Positions 36,001-48,000 of a DNA stretch of 64,000 nt are shown piece after piece. The notes under the pieces were generated by a model that saw only the letters and a list, made by a program, of their open reading frames with translations, was not told where the DNA came from and ran no database searches. The position numbers and the translations under genes are program-made. Source of the stretch: Mesocentrotus franciscanus (Eukaryota > Echinodermata > Echinoidea > Camarodonta > Strongylocentrotidae); assembly GCA_037976565.1 (NCBI GenBank), contig CP137674.1, forward strand, positions 8,351,789 to 8,415,788, in the 5' to 3' direction. Every line of letters starts with the position of its first letter. The first letter of the stretch is position 1.

Positions 36001-39000
36001 CAGCACCTGTGAGTTTCAGAAGCATCTGTTCATTCGCCATGTAGTACTCTAGTCATACTGGATTTTGTCAATAACCCGAAATTTTACTTATGAATTTATT
36101 TCGTCAAAAGTATAGGGTTACGGTTAAGGTTGAAATGTGGGTCTTTAGGTAAAGTTTAGGATTATGGTTAGGGCTAGTGCTGGGTCCAGAGATAAAGTTA
36201 GGAACTTGACTATTGTATGAAATAAACCGCTTAGCAATGGCCATTCGCGAATATTCAATGTAATTGTTAGGCCCTTTGTCAAAGATTCTAAAACTTCCCG
36301 TCCGTTGCCTTTCTTCAAATATTTGTAGAAAATAAACAATATATGTTAAATTACACAGTGCTCTAAACCTAGATGTCAGGGTTAACTTCTTGTTCTTTTT
36401 TAAGTAGCGCATAGCAACGTTAACTCCAACGATTCGACCAATGACCAAGGCAGTCGTCATCAGTGGCCTGCCTTAAAGGGCAAGTCCACTCCATTAATAA
36501 CTCACTTTCAATAGAAGTAGGAAAATCAGACAAACCAATCTAAAAAAAGTTTGAGCAAAATCGGATAACTAATAAGAAAGCTATGAATTCGTAATGACAT
36601 GAAAAACTTTGAAAATCACTTCACAAATTGGCAACTCACTCATGAGTCTGTGACGTCATGTCCTCACTATCCTCTAATTATTTTCTTTATATTGATAACA
36701 TAAATTTCCTATTTTCCCCCTATGAATCTTATTTCTTCACACCAGCATCCAAGTTAGATTGATAGTAATATGTTTTTGTGTGGATGCACTAATAAAGAGT
36801 AATTTTCTTCAGTTAAATCATGACAAATGTGAAATTTGATAAACTATGTATATAAAAATCAATAATTATGAATATACAATATTCAGAAAATTCTTCAAAG
36901 TTCATAAAAGATTTTGTGAAATGTCATGCACGCAATATGATACAAATCATGTAACCTGGCCAAAGGCATGGGGAAATCAAGTTTTGGGGGATAAAAAAGG
37001 GAAATTAATGGGATTAAACTATATAAAGCAATTGCTAAATAGTGAGGACATGACGTCACAAACTGATAACCAAATTGGTAATTTGTGTAGTAAGTTTTAT
37101 TGTTCCATAGTTTTATATATACAAAAATTCATAACTTTCTTATTAGTTATCCGATTTTGCTCAAACTTTTTTTGATTGGTTTGTCTGATTTTTCTGCTTC
37201 TATTGAAAGTAAGTTATTTTTGGAGTGGACTTGGACTTTAAGCCAAGGTCTCATCCGACCCACGTAGGCGTAGCGCACACGTAGGACAGTAAATTTTCAT
37301 ACGTGGCCATTTTTTCTTGGTGGGCAAATTGGTTCTAGGACACCTACCCCCTGGACATCCACCCCGGATAACCACCCCCTGTCAACTACCCCCTAGGGCA
37401 ACCACCCTCTAGGACGACAACCCCGGGACACTACCCCCGGACAACTACCCCCGGACAACTACCCCCAGACAACTACCCCATACGACAACCATCCTCTAGG
37501 ACAATTCCCCCCGGACAACTATCCTAGGGTAGTTGTGCGGGGTAGTTGTCCGAGGTAGTTGTCCGGGGTAGTTGTCCTAGGGGGTAGTTGTCCCGGGGGT
37601 AGCCGTCCTAGAGGGTGGTTGCCCTAGGGGGTAGTTGTCCTAGGGGGTAGTTGTCCTAGGGGGTAGTTGACTGGGGGTGGTTATCCGGGGGTGGATGTCC
37701 AGGGGTAGGTGTCCGGATAGGGAGTGGTCACATCACCTGCGTCTAGTTCATGTAGCAAATGCATTTTTCGAGGTGCTCCCGTGGACAGTGCGTGGGTAGT
37801 ATGTGGGTGATGCGTGGGTACTACGTGGGTGCCACGTTGCGCAGCACCGCGTCCTTGCCGCGTATATACATGAATAAGGTCGCGATTAAGATTGCTTATA
37901 TTGTAACAAAACAGAAAATGTACAATGTTATATTATTGACTGTAAACAGTTCGACAGAGAAAGAATACAACTACGGCAAACAATTAATCCACCACTAAGC
38001 CTGAGAAGTCTACTCTCTCCAAAGAATCAACGAATTATATTAAAATATGTACGACAAACAAAGAAATACGATATCCTCTAACCCCCCCCCCATCTCTTTC
38101 TCTTAATCCTAGTCCTAGAAGCATTTCCCCAGGGAATGTTATTATTAGGCGTTATATTTAGGTACCATGAATGTATTATGTAACGGTTAACGTAATTGTA
38201 ATGTAAGTCACTGTCTATATATCCGTCTATATGTGTAGTGCATGCTTCTTTTCTATTTGTTTTTGTTTTGTGTGATGTAAAATTCAGGCGCGTAGCCAGG
38301 GGCGGGCGGTCGCCCCCCAAAAAAAAAAACGCATGCCAAAAAAAAAGGGTCGAGAACGGTACAACGAATCGTCTTCTTTCTCTAATAATTAAATTTTAAT
38401 GAAACGTCAGAGCTTCCGCGCTTGGCGCGGGAGGGGGGAAACTGTATTCAGACAAGGATTAAGAGCCGAAAACGGTACAACGAATCGGCTTCTTTCTCTA
38501 ATAATTTAATGAAACGTCAAAGCTTCCCCTCCCTGCACCCACACCCCTAGGGAGCGCGCTTCGCGCGCTCTGTAAGTGATTCGCACGCTTCGCGTCCTCA
38601 CTACCGCCCCCCTAAAATAAAACCCTGGCTACGCGCTTGGTAAAATTTGTTAAACACATTCTTTGCTCGTTCTTGACAGAACGACAACGGCCAAAACAGG
38701 GAACTCAAGTAACGTCATGCTATAATACTACACTGTGTATCTGAGTGGCCTAGATCTGAAGGATTCATAAGCTCGCTCAATATACGTAGCAGGGTTGGCC
38801 GGGATGATACATCCTCCAGCAGTGGACCAGCGAAGCACAGGCGCAGAATTCCATGCTATATAGGAATTATTAAAACTCGACTACCTCGACACGACTAAAG
38901 AACTAGACTAGGCATAACAAGTCAAATTTGACTGAACGCCAAAAATACAACCAACAACAACAACATTGCTTGTCATTCAATTTGTGACTGCCAAAGAGAT

Positions 39001-42000
39001 GCCAACAACAAAAAACGTTCTGGTCCAGCGATAAAACGAAGACTGATACACAAATCCTATTCTGTGTAGCTAATATACCTTGCGAATAACGGAGAAAATG
39101 CGGAAGTACTTCCCACGTATCCCCACACGCACCAGCCACACGGTAGCTGCGCGGAAGCCGCGACAAGAGAGTGTGTGTGTGTGTGTTGGGTTTTACAGAC
39201 GTGTATCAATCAGATATGATTATTTACGTCTGGCGACCGACCTTTAACGTCACCATCCGAAAGACGTGACTCAGTTTCGAACCTGCGTCCTCGGCTGAAT
39301 CAGTTTGTAACTTCCACTGTTAGCTGGATTACACGCGACAAGAGATCATCGCAGACCAATAAATATTGTGCATGCTAAATTTTTCTCTACGAAGGAAAAT
39401 AAAGGCTACGCGGGGGCAGGACTTTGGGTCAGGAAGCTTGAAATTACTTGCGTAGTGCGCGCGGCACGCGCGCGATTTTTTTTTCTTTCCCAAACAGGTT
39501 TGCCATTACTAATATTTCCGGTCTTCTGATTGGCTGATATGTTTTACGTCATTAGCAGCTTGGAAAGAGGTCATGAACAATTAGACTTTGATTATTTATT
39601 GCTTTGCCTCACTATTTATAAAGGCCAAAAATAGGACAGAATAATTACTGGGATTCAAACCCACAACTCTAAGATCTTATTACGCTGACCTTACCGATTG
39701 AGCCAACAATGGGTTGATGAAAGGTGGGTTTGCATGTTTATTATAACCCTAACATTAACCCTAACGATTACGTCATTGCTTATGACGTAAAACATATCAG
39801 CCAATCAGAAGACCGGAAATATAAGTAATGGCAAACCTGTTTGAAAAAAAAAGCTCGCGCGCGGGCCACCCGCGGAGAGCCACGTACAACCTCAAAACCT
39901 CAAAATACGTGGACCCCTCGTTACGCCAACGTGGGTCGGATGACACCGTAGTTTGAGCTAAGGTGTAGAAACAGTGGGTGTCTGACGCCCATTTAACAGA
40001 CATCAAAGCTCTGTAGCAGCTGTAATGCGACCATTATCGTACAATTATCTGATGATCAAGGCGTAATAGGTCTTACAAATCGAATGATTATCATTTTGTG
40101 AATACTGAACTTCACTCTTTGACAGTCATTCAACTAGCCTACATTTCACATGTATCCTCTGTTTCCATTACAGCAATTTGTCCGAATTTGACTTGGTTGT
40201 CAAGATTTGGTGAGGCTCTCTTCGCGGAGGGAGAGTTGAATTCCCGGTATAATTCAACAGGACGATATTGTCCCTTCAATACAACTAATGGTAATGATGA
40301 AAATAATGGATGATGATGATGATGATGTTAATAACTGTGAATGTACATAATAAAGCGTAATTTCTACCCAAGAGTACATTGTTTCAAACAAACAAAACAT
40401 GACGAATAGCACTCACGGAAAACAGTTTATTCAATCACTAAGTCTTTAAAGAGCAGAATTTTAAAACGTAATGATAGTATTTAGTCACCTGCTTAATGAT
40501 AAGGTGTTTTTATAGCATTTCGTTTCTTATTAATAAGAAAGTCTGAAAGGACTTTATTTTTTATGTGAAAATGTCATTAACTTTCTTTGCAGTACTGTTA
40601 ATAATATGGACACAAGGGGTTTTTTCTTCAATTTCTTCATCTCTCTTTTTATACCTTAGCTTCATGCAGTATGTGATTAGTTATTGGGTATGCTGTACGA
40701 TTTTATTTAACTATTTTCGTTTTTGTCCCGCGATGGTAGCGTACCAGCCTGTTGCTTCAGCCCTGTGTGTTGGAGATAGGATTAGCAGAGCCGTATGGGT
40801 CCCTGAAAATAACTGTGGCAATTTCAGGAATGTAACAGAGCTGTTAAAAGAAATTGATAATGTAAGACTTACGTTTTTATGCCTTATACTACTATTAAAA
40901 CTAGACGTTGTGTGAGAACATATTGTTCTTTCAATTCTCATGAAATTTCCTTCGTAATTCATATCAGTATTTTCTTCCACAAAACAAAGTTTTATTTAGA
41001 CAGTCCTTTTTTTATTCATTTAAAAGAAAGATGGCTTAATATCTTAAAAATCTTCGTGCAATGTTTTTGTTGGTCCGTTAATTCCAAAAAATATCTTCTC
41101 ACCCTCTTTGTTGTTGATCTCTTTGAAACTAATTTCAGTCATAGCCCATCCGAAAATATTAACATTGAGCAGGCTTAAAATTTGTTTTCATCTTGTGGTA
41201 TGTATTTCTTGATTCCTTTATAATTCAATACCTCAAATAGTTTCAAGTACATCCTGTACTAACATGATTGTAATGACTTTCGAGAAATAAACTCCAGGGC
41301 GCAAATTCCATACCATAGAAATCATGTTCGGATTACGTTATACGTCACTGTTACATGTCACATTGAAATAGGTGACGGAAAATGCTATCAAAATTCGGCT
41401 GATTTTTCAAAAGGCTATGCGATTGCGTTTGTCATACATATTTGCAGGATGAGATCACGGAGGATACGGTTGAGGAAATTACAGATCAAGTTGCGATCAT
41501 TACAAAAAACACTGGGGAAATCACCGCCTCGGATGTCACTCTAGTTTCAAACATTGCCACAGAAGTAGCAGCTCAGAACAACAGTGGAAGAGAGGTTAGC
41601 ACTGTCTCATCCTTTGATCGGTATTTTCTTCAAAAGTAATTGATGCTGGAGCTATGAATCACGTTTTTTAAGGTTCTACATGTAGGAAGGGAAACACCTT
41701 TGGAATAATGATCGTAGCAAGAGGATCTGGAAGATGTTATCTAGCCTTCAATGTTGTTTTTTCTTCTTTTTTGCCATTTTGTATACGTCCCCGTCCTGTA
41801 GTGACATGGACTTACATGGAGACATATTTCCTTATATTCATATATATATATATATATATATACCAACTTGGTACATTAACCGGACATATATATATATATA
41901 TATAAATACAAGAAATAATTATGCTCCGTAGACAAAGAAATTGTTCTACAAAATGTTCGCTCTTACGACTTTCTCAAGTGATGATTTTATTTGACTTTGA

Positions 42001-45000
42001 AAATGTTTTTGTTATGCATCGAAATATGCGAAACTCAAATCCCCATAAAATGCGCCAAATCACAGGGAGAGGAGATATGAACAATTACGTCTATATATAT
42101 ATATATATATTGATTTTGTAATGACTTGATAAGGAAGATTGGTAGTAATATCGTATTATGGTATGGTATTATTGGTTATAAGTAGGAGAAATGAAGTAGT
42201 TAATTGCTATAATATGCATGTTTCTGTTTCTTTGTTAAGCTCTTATGTTACGTTCGTAAAATGTTATTTCTTTCGTTACGCCCTGCCTATTGTGTGGTTA
42301 AGCAGTAATGTTCATAACCACACAGAGGACCTGGGTTTTTGTGTCACATCTTTATTGTAATTTAATTTGATTTTCATGTATATTGTGAAAACAAAATATG
42401 ACTGCATAAAGATTATTTAATATACATGTATATGTGAATACTTTACGAACATCAATTAAGATCAAATTTTAAACTTTCATGCCTGGATGGATTGGGCAAA
42501 TTCATTTAACTGTTAGAAGGTATGTTTAAGAAAATTGCAAAATAGAGCAAGTTTCCATCCAAATGTAAATGAACATGTGCACCTGTAAGACTTTTTTGTT
42601 CAATAATGAAAACAAAGAATGAGAAAGAATGAGAAGGATTGAGCTCTGGGTGTCAACTGTAGTCTCAGGACTGCATGGTTTTGACAAGCACGGTCAAGAT
42701 GTCTCTCCTTTCCACTCCAGGTCGTGAACGAGCCATCGAGCCATATGATACCTCACACGCTCATCAACATTTGAATGGCCAGATGCCCCATTTTTGCAAT
42801 TTTCTTTCAGAGACCCATTTATTGTTAAATGGCTTTGCTCACTCATGCATGTTTGGTAGGATTCCAATCGCACATAATTTTTAAGAGGATTGATATATAT
42901 TTATGTTGATAGATGAAATATAAGTTTATATTGAAAATTCATCTGAAAATTTAAACTGTAAATAGTGTCCACTTCTTTTCTTTTCTTTTTTTTTTGCTGA
43001 GTGTATTATCTTACAGGAGTCACTCTTGTTTTTTTACATTTTATTTTGTTTATCAAGTTAACTGCTATGGTGACGAGAATTGTCAGCAACATTGCCTCAG
43101 TTGACATGACCGAGCTCCAGGAGGCAGAAGAAACCACCAATGCGATCTCAAACATCCTCATTGCCTATGAGACGCAGCTCAACAACGTTGATGTTGCAGA
43201 AGGTGAACCGTTAGATGTAGCAGAGGAAAACATAGCAGTTCAGGTATTAAGTCAATGATCACCAAATCCTGTTATTTTCGAGGTTTATTACAGGATTCAC
43301 CCGGTTACTATACGTAACGGGTTAAGCGAATGCCATTCTGTAAGAAGTGTTTGTACCTATACTTAGTTGCAGTTAGAACGCAATGTTGTTTGGAAGAATG
43401 GGCAACACGAAGGGACCGAACTCCAAATTTAAATATTACCAGATATCCTCTTCTACCTGACTTTATATTTTAAAGGTGGACTATATATATCTCTTGAATT
43501 CCATCAAGTCACAGAACTCTGATTTTAAAAATAATTTAGGGATTTATCATGAAGATAAACGTATATGAATTGTAAATTTAAACGAAATCATAACGTGGCA
43601 TTCACTACACCTGGTAAACTGCATAGCACTACTCCAAAATTACTTCTTCTTTTTACAGAACATAATGAAGCTATGTTTCGAAAGTAAATGTTGGAACAAG
43701 GATTCCTGAGACAATATAAAAACCTTAAAGAAATTTAAACTCGACATTATTTAGAAAAAGTATTTAGTTCGTAAATGGGGCGTGCATACTGCCTTAACAT
43801 TATATAAACATACTAAGTATAGAAACAAGTTGTATAACTTTTTTTGTAAGGTTCGGACTGTACCCTCAGAAGAGCTCAATCAGGGGTTGGTCCTTTCCCT
43901 CTCCGGGGATAGTTCTACAGACCTCTCTGATTCCAACATTACCGTCAGAACAGGAGGGGATACCCCTTCGGAAGGAACGAGTGTCGGTCTTATAGCTGAG
44001 GTAATAGTCATCAAATATGATCTTTAACCTCCACACTAATCCTTAGTATGTTTTTTTAAGGTGTTCATTATGGCTTTCTGTTATATTTTGTTTTTAAAAC
44101 AGTCAAACCTATCTTAATGGTTACCTCCCTATAAAGGCCTCCTTTCTATAGTGGCCACTTTCACTGTTTCCCTTGGATGGCCTCAAGATTGTGGTTTGAC
44201 TGTTTTGGGTTTGTTGCAATTTTTGATGTATCAACATCAATTAATTATGTTGAATATGATGTTAAATCCTCCCAATGACTTTTTTTTAAATTCTCTTTTG
44301 GGTTGGTAGGGGCAAGCTTATAAAAAATGTGGAACACTTACAAACTTTTTTTCTGGAAGTAATTTTTATGTGAGACGGGACTTTTAAGAGATTCATAATA
44401 CCTGTACCAGCTTATATTTTCTGCCCCCGCCCCACTATTATTTTCTGATTACTGTTTATCTTCAATTATTATCTTTGCTAAAAAAATACGACCGTATATA
44501 TTGTGTGAATAGGACTGATACGGGTTTTTGTACTTTATTCGTATGAATAGGCAAGCTTTCCTCCTGAAATCGCTGCCATCGCTTTTGGAGCTTCATCGGG
44601 CAACGTAAACAACACGAATATCAATATCATCATGAGTGTCTTCTCCACACCGGTACTGTTCTTTTCACCCTCGCTTCTTAACTTCAGCAATGAGAACCCG
44701 GGTGTCAATCGGACCGCCAATACACCTGTCATTCTATTAAGTGTCGGTGGGGTGGTTGTTGCAGACCTAAACCAAACGATTAACCTGACTTTTACTGCTT
44801 TGGTGGTGAGGAACTCTTCATTATTTGAAAAAAGAAACGTGTGTGTACAATCTGTAGATTACATTTAACTTCCATTTAGTGTCAAAGATGTCCATTCAGT
44901 TGTGCTCGAAGCAATATCAATTCTGCATCGAAGAATGAGAATTGGAGACCAGGATTTGCGTATGCCCTAAATGAAATTCCTGACTTTAACCACGGACCTA

Positions 45001-48000
45001 TACCGAATACTAAACCGCACACTAATCATAAGTAGTGTTCAAAGTATTAGAAGAGTTCCCATGGACTTTAATTCCCATAAATCTATAATATGATGTCAAA
45101 TTCGAAATAAACACAGCACATGTAAGATTCATACATCAGCTTTTTCTTGAAAACCGTAGGCAACTCCTAAAAAATTAATGTCTGTGATTTTTTTCGACAG
45201 CCTGATTACGTGAATCAGACGTGTGTTTTCTGGGACGAGGATGATTCAGAATGGTCCTCTGAGGGATGTCTTCTTGTTGCCTCGAGGTCTGTCCCATCAG
45301 TGCTGTCTGGTGTTTCAGCCAGTGCTTCTAAAGGCAACAACTCGGAGATGTACACGTGTGCGTGCGATCACCTTACCAACTTTGCGATTTTAATGGTAAT
45401 GTATTTTAGAGTATGTTGCCTATAAGTAGCCTTTAAAGCCAAATGCACTCTCTACGATCATACTGAAGTCCGATTTATTCGAATTTTATTGGATATGAAC
45501 ATTAAAAAACTGCAAACTTCCTATTCGAGGTTCGTATTGATGACATGAGTACTAGCATCCTAGGGATAATAAAAGTCAGATCGCCTTCAAACAGCAGACA
45601 TTCGCACAAGTGGTTGATTTCAGTTTAGTTTATTTCATTTCCATTTTTTCTAGCATCATTGCAAACACAATACAATTCAATATGCAGTAAACAATAATTG
45701 TATAGTATACAACATGAATATACAAATCAATATGCAGTAAGCAATGCAAAAGAATCAAATCAAGCGTGACGAACATATAAATAAATGACTAAAACATTAT
45801 TCATAATTTGGATTATTAAAAAAATACAGAGTTAACATGGAAAGTAACCATTATGATTCTTTAAGTTTTTTTTTGTTTTAATCTATTATCTTTTTTTATA
45901 TTAAAATTGAGGAAATTGAGAGGTCCACTAAGAAGCAGGGCTTGTTTAGTGTGGATCCCTCAAATAGTGAGTAGAATAGATCTCTTTAAAGATAGAAAAT
46001 GAAATTAAGACAAATATCGTAAGGAAAAAATATCTAAGTGTGAGAGGTGATATGGTGCCAATGGTATATGGAGATGCAGAAAAGAAAATGAAGATGGAAG
46101 AAGAGTGAGAGGAGAAAGCTGGCGCGTCTGTGTGGGAAGAAAAGGAGAAAGATAAAAGTAATAAAAAAGAGAAAGAGAGAGAGAGAGAAAGGAAGAAAGA
46201 GAGAGACAGAAAGAAAGAGAAAGAGAGAGAAAGAAAGACGGAGAGGGAGAGAGAGAGAGAGAGAAAGAAAGAGAGTTGGGTCCCGATCGCTCAATTTGAA
46301 TTTTCTTTATATGTTTCGAGAATATTTTTTTTCAACTTGATTTTGAAGCAGTTTAAGCTTAAAGAATTAATTATACCGTTGCTAAGTGAGTTCCAGCATT
46401 TGGGACCGTAGAAAGATATTGTTTTATGTGCGAAGAGAGTGCGGGTACGGGGAATCACTACGAATCGGGGCCGAAATGTCCTTTCTAAGATGCTTGCAAA
46501 TAATCTGAAATTGTTGATTTCATTACTCTTATGACTAGACCCAAGACCTTTTAGAACTTACAGGTTTGAATATTCCTGTCAATTGCTATTGCGAATTCTT
46601 CAGAATCGGATCGCAGTCAGAAAGAATATGTTGCGGTGGGCTTAACTTTTTGATCGTAGAAAAATATCAGCGAGTTATTTTAACGGTAAAATAGATTCAT
46701 TAGTGTATGGAGGATGTGTAGCATATAATACATATACTATCAATATATTATACTACTACTAATGATAATAATAATAACTATATGTCTTGTTTACCCAGTA
46801 TTAATATACACCATACCACCAGTATTAATACTGTTCTACCTGAGGGCCCTGTAATCATATCATTATCTGCTGTTCTGTCGCATTGTACTCTGTTCGACCC
46901 TGTCTTGCGCCAACGACTTCCGTTTTATCTGTTAATTTTCAATTCTTCATTTCATATTTTCTTTTTTTGTCCTTTATTTTTTCCTCCACTTTGACTATTT
47001 CCTTCTTCTGCTACCCCGATTCGTGCAGGATATCCATGATGTTACTGCCGATTATACCTACAATATCCTGAGCTACATAGGGTGTGCCGTCTCCACTGTA
47101 TGTCTACTGATCGCACTTGGGACATATCTCTGGAATAAGTAAGTCTCGCTTCAAAACTTCTTTGAGAAAATTGGTGGTCTATTTTGGGTTAAATTTTTTG
47201 GTCCGGATTAGACAATCACATGTTGTTGTTTTTGGGGGGGAGAGGGGGTTGGGGGAGGGGTTTAATTTTATGTTGCTCTAACTACGAAAACCAGCACTGT
47301 TTGTCATTGGTCCACATAAAAACGTACCCTCACGTGTTGTCGAAGGTGAGATATTTTAAGGAACTGATGACATTTCTTTTCTTAATATACGCTAGAAGTG
47401 GTCTCAATTTTTCAATGTTTGCACCCTGATTCAAAAAGAGGCTTTTAAAACATAACCATCATGATCGTTTCTCTCTGACTTATAATTGACATAGGACCTT
47501 CATCATGGAGGCCATGTTTATTGGTAAGAACTAAAACATCAATTTATTTTGCAAAAGTCGGTAGGCTACTCTCTGGCTCATATTGTAGTTACTCATTTAG
47601 CTATTGTCGGAGGTGTGCGCCAAGAGATTGCATAATTTTTTGTTCCATTTGCGTTTGCTTATTTCAACCTTCTCCCCAACAGGAAGCTACGGAGCCGCCA
47701 GACAAACAAGATTTTCATCTGCCTGTGCGCCACAATGCTGGGCCTATACACCTCGTTCATCGCCCTGCTTGTCTTGGACACTGCGCGAGGAGAGACGGAT
47801 GTGAACGCAGTAGCGTGCGGGTTTCTTGCCGGTCTTATACATTTCTTCGTACTTTCCTCCATCGCGTGGATGGGAGTGGAAGGCATCAATACCTATCTGG
47901 TCATCGTACAAATCTTCAATACATACATACCAAACTTCATGGTCAAGGCCGGTCTTGCAGCCTGGGGTACGTTCATATGGCAATTTCAATGCTATATAGA

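Larger units (their letters stand above)
37246..39950. mobile_element. Composite 2.7-kb element with terminal inverted repeats
   Basis: The ends carry inverted TCATCCGACCCACGT and then GGCGTA(G/A)CG (left 37251-37275, right complement at 39919-39944). The interior has a palindromic 15-bp-unit array (37331-37719), CGTGGGT repeats near 37790-37835, a nested MITE (38285-38639) and an inverted-repeat segment (39491-39843). No transposase is recognisable. Target duplications are not clear, so the limits are approximate. Confidence 0.6.

Noticed and set aside
36110..36180. Telomere-like GGTTA/TTAGGG words in intron 14
   Set aside because: Only scattered imperfect words occur, not a regular array.
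39645..39715. Functional tRNA gene on the minus strand
   Set aside because: Internal promoter boxes are present but the acceptor stem does not pair.
46034..46411. Lysine/glutamate-rich or serine/leucine-rich frames
   Set aside because: They are translations of the GA/GAAA tract.
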